40,180 bases of DNA from NCBI GenBank assembly GCA_021647265.1, contig JAKIVA010000026.1, forward strand, positions 1-40,180, written 5' to 3'. Position numbers and translations under genes: made by a program. This stretch comes from Lutibacter sp. (GTDB lineage: Bacteria > Bacteroidota > Bacteroidia > Flavobacteriales > Flavobacteriaceae). The notes below the pieces were generated by a model, which had not been told where the DNA came from, did not search any database, and saw nothing but the letters and a program-made list of their open reading frames with translations. How positions within the stretch are numbered: position 1 is the stretch's first letter; every line of letters starts with the position of its first letter. Shown here in pieces: positions 33,555 through 40,180 of this stretch.

Positions 33555-34721
33555 TTACATTCCTGGAATACGAAACATGCGTTTCATTTTATGTTGTTTG
33601 TAGTACCAACCCCATCCTTTTTTTAACCAGTGACCTACTATTGGAAGAGGTATCATTATTTCTTTTTTTGCAGTACGCATTACAAATGCAGCACCATCAC
33701 CACTATCCATAACACAAATAATATGTAATTTTTCCCAATAACTTTTACGTTTACCACTAGCTATTATGGTATTGTGAAAATTATAGGTACTTACATCTGC
33801 CATAACTTCAGCAATATGTCCTTGTTTAGCTGCCCAAGGGTGATTTATAATGGCGGCTGCATCTCCAATTACATATACGTTGTTTTTATTTTCTACCCTA
33901 CAGAGTTCATTTATTTTTATAAAACCAGTTTCATTTTGAGGTAAACAAGTATTTTTAATTAAATTCATGCCGTCTCCACCAGAAATAAATAAGGTTAAAT
34001 CTGAATCTAACTGTGTATTATCTCCAAAAACAATAGCATTTTCTTTAAATTCCTTAATCTTTTTTCCAAAATGGGTATTCACATGATAGTGCTCAAAAAA
34101 TGAATCCATATTTTTATAAGCTTTTCTACCCATTCGTTTTCCTGGTTCAGCCATTGGGGCAAAAAAGGTAAGTTTGAATTTGTTTCTCAATCCTTTTTTA
34201 TTAAGATAATGACTAATATTAAACAATAGCTCAAAAGCAGGCCCACCCCTAACGGTTGTAGATGTGGGGTCTTTTGGATTTCCTCCAAAACCAACATTTA
34301 TAGTTCCACTACCTTTAGCAACTAATTTTTCTAATTCATTTTTAATAGTAACAGCTTCATTTGGTTTTCCACAAATAGAATGTGTATGTTCCATTCCTTT
34401 TATATAAACTTTACTCATTCCAAGAGCAATAAAAAGATGGTCATAAATATGTGTAGCTTTATCTGTAATTATTTGTTGGTTCTCAATATCAATTTTTGTT
34501 ATTTTCTCAATTACAAGGTTAAATCCATGCTTTTTTTGTAAATCAAAAAGATTGAGCTTTGTATCTTCAAAACTTCGTTTCCCAACAGGAATCCATATTG
34601 ATACGGGATAAATAAACATATAATCTCTATCAGATATTAATGTTACATTATATCCATATTTTCTAAGTTTTATGGCTGCTTCAATCCCCGCAAAACCTCC
34701 ACCTAATACTAAAATTTTCAT
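33555..34721 (-). CDS. FAD-dependent pyridine nucleotide-disulfide oxidoreductase, SQR-like
   Basis: The 388-residue protein starts with an FAD-binding GGGFAGIEAAIKLRKYG motif and has a second nucleotide region near VYVIGDAAAI. Overall layout and the C-terminal short helices (GWGWYYKQHKMKRMF) match the sulfide:quinone oxidoreductase superfamily. A cysteine lies at SICGKPNEA, near the position of the first SQR cysteine. The region corresponding, from memory, to the GASCxGPAYE cysteine of SQR reads TTVRGGPAFEL and has none. It may therefore use another donor or be a type II NADH dehydrogenase relative. It stands alone, with its own promoter. Confidence 0.8.
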   Translation of the reverse strand: MKILVLGGGFAGIEAAIKLRKYGYNVTLISDRDYMFIYPVSIWIPVGKRSFEDTKLNLFDLQKKHGFNLVIEKITKIDIENQQIITDKATHIYDHLFIALGMSKVYIKGMEHTHSICGKPNEAVTIKNELEKLVAKGSGTINVGFGGNPKDPTSTTVRGGPAFELLFNISHYLNKKGLRNKFKLTFFAPMAEPGKRMGRKAYKNMDSFFEHYHVNTHFGKKIKEFKENAIVFGDNTQLDSDLTLFISGGDGMNLIKNTCLPQNETGFIKINELCRVENKNNVYVIGDAAAIINHPWAAKQGHIAEVMADVSTYNFHNTIIASGKRKSYWEKLHIICVMDSGDGAAFVMRTAKKEIMIPLPIVGHWLKKGWGWYYKQHKMKRMFRIPGM

Positions 34722-34749
34722 TCTCTTCTTTGAAATTTTGAATTGGCTT

Positions 34750-34757
34750 CAAAAGTA
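34750..34757 (-). promoter_or_regulatory. -7 box of the SQR-like gene
   Basis: On the minus strand this reads TACTTTTG, a perfect TAnnTTTG match 28 bp before the start at 34721. Confidence 0.5.
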
Positions 34758-34858
34758 AAGAGATAATCAATTTAGTTTTGTAAATTAAATTACAGAGTAG
34801 CGTAAATAAGATTACAGATAATTAAATAAAATAGTGTATAGTATTTTTAGTAGACAAA

Positions 34859-36274
34859 TTATCTTCTATAATCTAATGCGGGAGGTCTATCACCAAGAAG
34901 AGGGATATATTTAAAATCTTCACCTCTTTTTATATAAAACTCTTCCTTTGCTTTTTTAATTATAGAATTATCTAAAAATAGATCTATGGCTGTTAAAGAA
35001 ATTGTTTTGGCTGCAACCATCATGCCTTTATTACCAATATTGGTACCTCCAGCTGCTACAGCTTGCCAACTATGAGCAGGAGTTCCAGGAACCCAAGTGG
35101 CGCTACTCATACCTGCAGTTGGAACTGTAAAGCTAATATCTCCAACATCGGTAGAGCCAAAAGGTTTGCCTTTACTTTTATACGGTTGAACTATTTTTGC
35201 AGTTTCTAAGTTTGCCTTTTTTAAACCTAAAGTTTTAGCAATTTTATCAGCAAATATTTTTTCTTCATCCGTATAAGTTATTCCTCCAACTTTTACTAGG
35301 TTTTTATACATTAATTCTTGTAAGGTTAGGTTTGGTAATAATTCATGAGTTCCACCAATCATTTCATAATCCATAGTAGTTCCTGTTCCTAATGCGGCTC
35401 CTTTTGCAGCATTTACAATTCTGTCAAATATTTCAATTACGGTATTTCTATTATTATGTCTGGCGTAGTAGTATACTTCAGCAAAATCTGGAACCACATT
35501 AGGTGCTTTTCCTCCATCTGTTATAACATAGTGAATACGAGCTTCTTGAGGTATGTGTTCTCTCATCATATTAACCATCATATCCATAGCTTCAACAGCA
35601 TCTAAAGCAGACCTTCCTTTTTCTGGAGAAATTGCAGCATGTGCGGAAACTCCATAAAATCTAAATTTAGCTGATTTATTGGCTAAAGAAGCTCCTGCAT
35701 TGGCCTCATTTACAGAATTTGGATGCCAATGTAAAACAGCATCAACATCATTAAATAATCCTTCTCTTACAAGATAAACTTTTCCAGAACCACCCTCTTC
35801 TGCAGGACAACCATAAAAGCGAATGGTTCCTTTTATTTTGTTAGCTTTTAACCAATTTTTAACCGCTATTGATGCAGCTACTGAAGCTGTTCCAAATAAA
35901 TGATGTCCACAAGCATGTCCTGCAGCTTTATGAGCAGATTTTTTTTCAGGAATGGCTTCTTGAGAAAGACCAGGTAATGCATCAAATTCTCCTAAAATAG
36001 CAATAATTGGTTTGCCTGTTCCATATTCAGCTATAAAAGCAGTAGGCATACCAGCAACTCCTTTTTTTATTTTAAAACCTTCGTTACTAAGAGTTTGCTC
36101 TAACAGGGCAGCGCTTTTTTCTTCTTGATACCCCATTTCAGCATAACCCCATATCTTTTGTGCAATTGTACTATAGAAATCTTTTTTACTGTTTAAATCG
36201 TTTATGGTATTGTTTTTTTGACCAAAAGTCAAAAGAGAACAAAATAAAGCTACTACTAAAATTTTAGTGTTCAT
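34859..36274 (-). CDS. Exported M20-family amidohydrolase (AbgB-like)
   Basis: The 471-residue product has a signal peptide (MNTKILVVALFCSLLTFGQ) and the M20 motifs AGHACGHHLFGTASVAAS and GCPAEEGGSGKVYL, with the dimerisation region SAHAAISPEKGRSALDA. It is closest in type to AbgB, the aminobenzoyl-glutamate utilisation protein. The substrate is not determined by sequence. It is a second exported M20 enzyme in the window, distinct from the one at 18308. The gene is single, between der and the SQR-like gene, both on the same strand. Confidence 0.88.
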   Translation of the reverse strand: MNTKILVVALFCSLLTFGQKNNTINDLNSKKDFYSTIAQKIWGYAEMGYQEEKSAALLEQTLSNEGFKIKKGVAGMPTAFIAEYGTGKPIIAILGEFDALPGLSQEAIPEKKSAHKAAGHACGHHLFGTASVAASIAVKNWLKANKIKGTIRFYGCPAEEGGSGKVYLVREGLFNDVDAVLHWHPNSVNEANAGASLANKSAKFRFYGVSAHAAISPEKGRSALDAVEAMDMMVNMMREHIPQEARIHYVITDGGKAPNVVPDFAEVYYYARHNNRNTVIEIFDRIVNAAKGAALGTGTTMDYEMIGGTHELLPNLTLQELMYKNLVKVGGITYTDEEKIFADKIAKTLGLKKANLETAKIVQPYKSKGKPFGSTDVGDISFTVPTAGMSSATWVPGTPAHSWQAVAAGGTNIGNKGMMVAAKTISLTAIDLFLDNSIIKKAKEEFYIKRGEDFKYIPLLGDRPPALDYRR

Positions 36275-36440
36275 TATTATTAAATTATAATTGTGGAAAT
36301 AAATATACTATAATTATTGAACCAACCAAAAAAGTAGTCTATTTATATGGTACTGTAAATTTAAGACACTAATGAAGACAACTAATTTAATAATATTTAT
36401 TTTAGATAAAAACCTTAAATGAAATACAGTTTTAATTGAA

Positions 36441-37742
36441 TTATTTTTGCCTGAAATAGATGACAACTGGAACGCCATGTAAGTTGAAGTTCTCACGTAA
36501 TTTATTTTCAACATAACGTTTGTAAGGTTCCTTTACATACTGAGGAAGGTTACAAAAAAACACAAATTGAGGTGTTGGAGAGGGTAATTGCATACAGTAT
36601 TTAATTTTAACAAATTTCCCCTTAATTGCCGGAGGACCATTTTGTTTCACAATTTCCAACATAGTTTCATTTAGTTTACTTGTTGGAATTCGTTTCTTTC
36701 TATTTTTAAAAACGTCAACAGCAGTTTCAATAGCTTTATAAATACGCTGCTTGGTTAAGGTGCTAATAAATAAAATAGGAACATCAGTAAACGGAGCAAC
36801 TTCTCTTCTAATTTTAGCTTCAAAATCGCGCATAGTATTGGTTTCTTTTTCAATCAAATCCCATTTATTTACCAAAATAATGACACCTTTTTTATTTTTT
36901 TCAGCTAGCCAAAATATATTTTCATCTTGCCCTTCAAAACCACGTGTGGCATCTACAACTAAAATAGCTACATCACAATGTTCAATTGCTCTAACAGCTC
37001 TCATGACTGAATAAAACTCTAAATCTTCTTTTACTTTAGATTTTTTACGAATTCCAGCTGTGTCAATTAAATTAAATTCAAAACCAAAACGGTTGTATTT
37101 GGTATCAATAGAATCTCTGGTTGTTCCAGCAATATCAGTTACAATATTCCTATCTTCACCAATTAAAGCATTGATAAACGAGGATTTACCTGCATTTGGG
37201 CGACCTACTACAGCAAAACGAGGCAGTTCATTCTCAATATTAACTTCGTCTTCTAATTTTTCAGTTAAGGCATCCAAAAGCTCTCCAGTTCCACTACCAT
37301 TAATAGATGAAATTGTAAAATATTCGCCTAATCCAAGGTTATAAAATTCAAGTGCATCATTTACACGCATAGAATTATCAACCTTATTTACTGCCATTAA
37401 AACGGGCTTTTTTACCTTTCGTAAAATGTTGGCAACTTCTGTATCCATAGGAGTAATTCCTTCTTCAACATCAACAACAAAAATAATAATATCAGATTCT
37501 TCAATGGCTAATTGTACTTGTTTTCTTATTTTTTCTTCAAAAATATCATCAGACCCAATAGCATAACCACCAGTATCAATTACAGAAAATTCTTTTCCAT
37601 TCCAATCGCTTTTCCCATAATGTCTGTCACGTGTAACGCCACTAATAGAATCAACAATAGCATCTCTGCGCTGTATTAAACGGTTAAATAAAGTTGATTT
37701 TCCAACATTGGGTCTTCCTACAATGGCTACAATATTACTCAT
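36441..37742 (-). CDS. der: Ribosome biogenesis GTPase Der (EngA)
   Basis: Der has two tandem GTPase domains and a C-terminal KH-like domain and acts in late assembly of the 50S subunit. Both P loops are clear: GRPNVGKST (9-17) and GRPNAGKSS (180-188). NKVD (119-122) and NKWD give the guanine specificity. The C-terminal region ends in NLHGVPVVIYFRQK, as usual. Length 433 residues is normal. It is encoded on the same strand as era, with a small gene on the opposite strand between them. Confidence 0.97.
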   Translation of the reverse strand: MSNIVAIVGRPNVGKSTLFNRLIQRRDAIVDSISGVTRDRHYGKSDWNGKEFSVIDTGGYAIGSDDIFEEKIRKQVQLAIEESDIIIFVVDVEEGITPMDTEVANILRKVKKPVLMAVNKVDNSMRVNDALEFYNLGLGEYFTISSINGSGTGELLDALTEKLEDEVNIENELPRFAVVGRPNAGKSSFINALIGEDRNIVTDIAGTTRDSIDTKYNRFGFEFNLIDTAGIRKKSKVKEDLEFYSVMRAVRAIEHCDVAILVVDATRGFEGQDENIFWLAEKNKKGVIILVNKWDLIEKETNTMRDFEAKIRREVAPFTDVPILFISTLTKQRIYKAIETAVDVFKNRKKRIPTSKLNETMLEIVKQNGPPAIKGKFVKIKYCMQLPSPTPQFVFFCNLPQYVKEPYKRYVENKLRENFNLHGVPVVIYFRQK

Positions 37743-37764
37743 GAGAGTATTTTTAAAATTTTTG

Positions 37765-37772
37765 CAAAACTA
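37765..37772 (-). promoter_or_regulatory. -7 box of der
   Basis: On the minus strand this reads TAGTTTTG, a perfect TAnnTTTG match 22 bp before the der start. Confidence 0.5.
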
Positions 37773-37863
37773 CGTAAATTTAAATTGAAAATAGGAATAT
37801 GATTACTTCTAAATTAGTCCTTTATTTAAAAACAGTATATTGTGATGCTAAAAAAATCAATGA

Positions 37864-38367
37864 ATGAACGAACACAAAAACAGTGATATTTATTTGCGCC
37901 CTAGGTTTAAAATGAATTTCAATGAAACTCAACAAAGTTTAATTTCGAAATTTGAAGATAATTTAAAAGATGTAAATTGTAAATATTGTAGTAAAATTAT
38001 AGATGGACATATTGTAATTGATATTCCATTGGATGAAAATCATTTTTGGTCTCCACAATTAAATATTGAAGTTGAAAAAATTGATAAAAATAAGGCTATA
38101 GTAAAAGGTTTATTTGGTCCAAAACCGCAGGTTTGGACATTATTTATGTTTTTTCATTTTGCAGTTGCAGTTGCCTTTATTGGTTTTTCAATTATGGCTT
38201 ATGTAAAATGGACTTTAAAAAGTGATTATACAAATGCTTTAATTGTAGTAATTGCTTTACCTGTTTTGTGGATTGTAATGTATTTTTTAGGGCAATTGGG
38301 TAAAAAAAAGGGACACAAACAAATGGATGAACTTTATGAATTTATGATGAATACGCTGAATAAGTAG
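37864..38367 (+). CDS. Small membrane protein, function unknown
   Basis: The 167-residue protein has a soluble N-terminal half (with CKYCSKIIDGHIVIDIPL) and two membrane helices (about 98-118 and 128-147) followed by a basic segment and a short amphipathic helix. No family was recognised. A second in-frame ATG at 37912 (MNFNETQQSL) is a possible alternative start. The gene lies on the opposite strand between der and era and is divergent from der. Confidence 0.75.
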   Translation: MNEHKNSDIYLRPRFKMNFNETQQSLISKFEDNLKDVNCKYCSKIIDGHIVIDIPLDENHFWSPQLNIEVEKIDKNKAIVKGLFGPKPQVWTLFMFFHFAVAVAFIGFSIMAYVKWTLKSDYTNALIVVIALPVLWIVMYFLGQLGKKKGHKQMDELYEFMMNTLNK

Positions 38368-38465
38368 TCTTAAAATCACAAAGCTAAAGTTTAATCAAAT
38401 TTCAGTGAAATTAGTTATTGAAATTATAGCAAAGTCTTTGTTTTCGTCAAAAAAAAAATTAAATA

Positions 38466-39353
38466 TTAATCGTTATACCCAAATCGTCTTAATTGACGTT
38501 TATCACTTCTCCAGTTTTTATTTACTTTAACATACAATTCTAAGTGAATTTTTTTATTAAAGAATTTTTGTAAATCTTTACGAGCTTCAACACCAACACG
38601 TTTTAAAGCAGCGCCTTTATGGCCAATAATAATTCCTTTTTGAGTTTCACGCTCTACCATAATTACTGAGCGTATCTTAATAATTTTTTCACTTTCAAAA
38701 AATTCTTCAGTATCAACTTCAACAGCGTATGGAATTTCCTTTTTGTAGTGCATTAATATTTTTTCACGAATAGCTTCGTTTACAAAAAAGCGTTCAGGTT
38801 TGTCGGTTAATTGATCTTTAGGGTAAAAGGGAGGTGATTCGGGCAAAATTTCAATAATTCTATTAAAAACATTTTCTACATTAAAATTTTCTAGCGCAGA
38901 GATTAAAAATACTTCAGCATTGGGTACTTTTTCTTTCCAATACTGTAATTTTTCTTCTACCTCTTCTTGTGAAGATTTATCAATTTTATTGATGAGAAGA
39001 AGTACAGGGATTTTCGAATTTTTAATTTTGTTAAAAAAAGATTCATCTTTCAATTCCTTTTCGCCAATTTCAACCATGTATATTAGTATATCGGCATCTT
39101 CAAAAGCAGATTTTACAAAATTCATCATTGAAGCCTGTAATTCATAAGCTGGTTTAATAATTCCTGGTGTATCAGAAAATAATATTTGAAAATCATCACC
39201 ATTTACAATTCCTAAAATTCTATGGCGAGTAGTTTGTGCTTTTGAGGTGATAATTGAGAGTCGTTCACCTACAAAAGCATTCATTAACGTAGATTTTCCA
39301 ACGTTTGGATTCCCTATAATATTAACAAAACCTGCTTTGTGCTTCATTTTCAA
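38466..39353 (-). CDS. era: GTPase Era
   Basis: Era is an essential GTPase that binds the 3' end of 16S rRNA during small-subunit maturation. The 295-residue product has the G1 motif GNPNVGKST (14-22), DTPG, NKID, and a C-terminal KH domain with IIIGHKGAALKRVG. The start may be at 39353 or at a second ATG two codons on (39347), which gives the more usual N terminus. Its promoter lies just upstream, beside the divergent tRNA-fMet promoter. Confidence 0.97.
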   Translation of the reverse strand: MKMKHKAGFVNIIGNPNVGKSTLMNAFVGERLSIITSKAQTTRHRILGIVNGDDFQILFSDTPGIIKPAYELQASMMNFVKSAFEDADILIYMVEIGEKELKDESFFNKIKNSKIPVLLLINKIDKSSQEEVEEKLQYWKEKVPNAEVFLISALENFNVENVFNRIIEILPESPPFYPKDQLTDKPERFFVNEAIREKILMHYKKEIPYAVEVDTEEFFESEKIIKIRSVIMVERETQKGIIIGHKGAALKRVGVEARKDLQKFFNKKIHLELYVKVNKNWRSDKRQLRRFGYND

Positions 39354-39365
39354 TGTTTAAAGCCG

Positions 39366-39373
39366 CAAAGGTA
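39366..39373 (-). promoter_or_regulatory. -7 box of era
   Basis: On the minus strand this reads TACCTTTG, a perfect TAnnTTTG match 12 bp before the first era ATG, so the leader would be very short. This favours the second ATG at 39347. Confidence 0.5.
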
Positions 39374-39404
39374 CTCTTTAATATTTTTAATTTAAAAAAT
39401 CTTA

Positions 39405-39434
39405 TTGGTTTTTTGAAAAAACATTGTACCTTTG
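39405..39434 (+). promoter_or_regulatory. tRNA-fMet promoter
   Basis: TTG (39405-39407), a 19-bp spacer, then TACCTTTG (39427-39434). This is the cleanest Bacteroidetes promoter in the window, ending 10 bp before the mature tRNA. Confidence 0.75.
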
Positions 39435-39444
39435 CAGTCCAAAT

Positions 39445-39517
<73 letters not shown>

Positions 39518-39531
39518 CTAGCAAACACAAG

Positions 39532-39558
39532 GCTTCTGAGAAATCAGAAGCTTTTTTT
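39532..39558 (+). terminator. Terminator after tRNA-fMet
   Basis: An 8-bp stem GCTTCTGA-TCAGAAGC with a GAAA loop is followed by seven T. Confidence 0.85.
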
Positions 39559-39566
39559 GTTTCAAG

Positions 39567-39588
39567 GGGTACAGAATAGGTACAGAAT
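39567..39588. repeat. Tandem 11-bp repeat after tRNA-fMet
   Basis: GGGTACAGAAT (39567-39577) is followed directly by AGGTACAGAAT (39578-39588). A related pair lies after tRNA-Leu. It may be an integrase-binding site. Confidence 0.55.
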
Positions 39589-39828
39589 TTTAAGATTTTC
39601 AAGAAATCCATTAAATTGTTTCATTTTGTACTTAATTCAGATTAAACTTTACTCATTTATCCCCACTTCCTACTATTTTAAATTTCATGGTAGCTGTTAA
39701 TTAACTTTCCGAGTCCTTGACATTTCCTATTTTTTGAGAGTAAAACAACAACATTCCTATTTGAACAATTGCCTTCTAAGCAGGTGACCCTAGATTCAAA
39801 ATCCTTTTTTGAATCCAACGAAAATTAA
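39589..39828. other. Intergenic DNA between the two tRNA genes
   Basis: No gene was seen. A stretch at 39765-39816 resembles parts of a tRNA: a CTTCTAA loop as in tRNA-Arg(TCT), and a TTCAAAA that looks like a T loop. It could equally be the tRNA-Leu promoter, because TTG and TAGATTCA are 19 bp apart there. GATTCAAAATCC (39793-39804) also occurs in the tRNA-Leu anticodon arm, and a hairpin GATTCAAAA-TTTTGAATC (39793-39816) is present. Confidence 0.4.
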
Positions 39829-39912
39829 GCCGAAGTGGTGGAATTGGTAGATACGTCGGATTCAAAATCCGATGCTCTCAAAGGCGTGCGGGTTCGATTC
39901 CCGCCTTCGGTA
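39829..39912 (+). tRNA. tRNA-Leu (CAA)
   Basis: The 84-base class II tRNA has acceptor arms GCCGAAG and CTTCGGT, anticodon loop TTCAAAA giving anticodon CAA, the long variable arm expected of tRNA-Leu, and T stem GCGGG-CCCGC around TTCGATT. The CCA end is not encoded. Confidence 0.95.
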
Positions 39913-39917
39913 CAAAA

Positions 39918-39947
39918 AAAGTCAAGATGAAAATCTTGGCTTTTTTT
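39918..39947 (+). terminator. Terminator after tRNA-Leu
   Basis: An 11-bp stem AAAGTCAAGAT-ATCTTGGCTTT (with one G-U pair) has a GAAA loop and a T run. Confidence 0.85.
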
Positions 39948-39953
39948 ATTTAC

Positions 39954-39975
39954 AGGTACAACATAGGTACAACAT
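39954..39975. repeat. Tandem 11-bp repeat after tRNA-Leu
   Basis: AGGTACAACAT occurs twice in direct contact (39954-39964 and 39965-39975). It is related to the pair after tRNA-fMet. Confidence 0.6.
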
Positions 39976-40180
39976 TTTGGTTATTTAAGAATAACATTTA
40001 TCTTGACATCAAATGTTTCTACTTGGCTCTAATCCCTATGAATTTATAGTCAGAATAATAAATTTTGTCAAATTACAACCTTACTTCTTCGTAAGGGGGA
40101 GTTTATTATCATACAATATAACCGCAATATAAACTCGTAAAATACTTCCATCAAAAGACTACGGCATAAAGCCATCGCTC
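39976..40180. other. Right-end DNA with no gene recognised
   Basis: A short hairpin CCTTAC-GTAAGG (40079-40096) is visible. On the minus strand a frame is open from the window edge to a stop near 40070, but it is short and unlike any known protein. The right end may continue into a mobile element or an unrelated gene beyond the window. Confidence 0.35.

Noticed and set aside
36314..36514. Small minus-strand frame overlapping the 3' end of der
   Set aside because: It overlaps the conserved end of der, is low in complexity and has no promoter of its own.

Overview
The window comes from an AT-rich member of the Bacteroidetes, most likely a marine Flavobacteriaceae species. The evidence is the gene content: Na+-NQR in place of a proton-pumping complex I, GSCFA, 7TMR-type sensor kinases, a lipoprotein ApbE, and signal peptides ending in AQ. 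Shine-Dalgarno sequences are weak or absent, and Bacteroidetes-type promoter boxes (TTG / TAnnTTTG) lie in front of many genes. It reads mostly as core chromosome, with tRNA genes and possible integration-site traces at the right end.

Layout. 3-1565 is the tail of an outer-membrane beta-barrel protein. 1746-7781 is the complete nqrABCDEF operon for the sodium-pumping NADH:quinone reductase, followed by a small companion gene (7859-8236). A convergent OmpA-type lipoprotein gene is next, then apbE, whose product attaches FMN to NqrB and NqrC. 10361-12289 (minus) is a map-cupin-methyltransferase operon. 12451-17846 holds a CoA-transferase, a gpmI-thioredoxin pair and a large pterin-dependent aromatic amino acid hydroxylase. 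A rhodanese and an M20 hydrolase follow. 19591-24485 (minus) is a two-component system (7TMR-DISM histidine kinase plus LuxR-type regulator) next to a secreted beta-propeller protein. A ClC antiporter, a GSCFA protein and alaS come next. 30251-33499 is an M23 peptidase - MerR - LemA - TPM - TPM cluster with almost no spacing. The right end has an SQR-like flavoprotein, an M20 amidohydrolase, the GTPase genes der and era around a small membrane protein gene, then tRNA-fMet and tRNA-Leu(CAA).

How the parts connect. NQR and ApbE form one functional unit: NqrF oxidises NADH, electrons pass through FMN bound to NqrB/NqrC, and ApbE makes those bonds. For the two-component system the sequence suggests a direct regulatory link. 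An 18-bp, partly dyad-symmetric element sits upstream of both the response regulator gene and the beta-propeller gene, on the same strand and exactly 22 bp from a -7-like box in each. In the LemA/TPM cluster, a perfect 17-bp palindrome fills the 19-bp spacer of the lemA promoter, which is where MerR-family proteins bind, and a MerR gene ends just upstream.

Intergenic DNA carries three repeat-like structures: 8236-8370 (135 bp, long terminal inverted repeats), 24575-24788 (17-bp terminal inverted repeats) and 27222-27309 (nested inverted repeats around a 14-bp palindrome). Both tRNA genes are followed by a tandem 11-bp repeat of the form AGGTACAnnAT, possibly integrase-related. No CRISPR array, complete insertion sequence or rRNA gene was seen.
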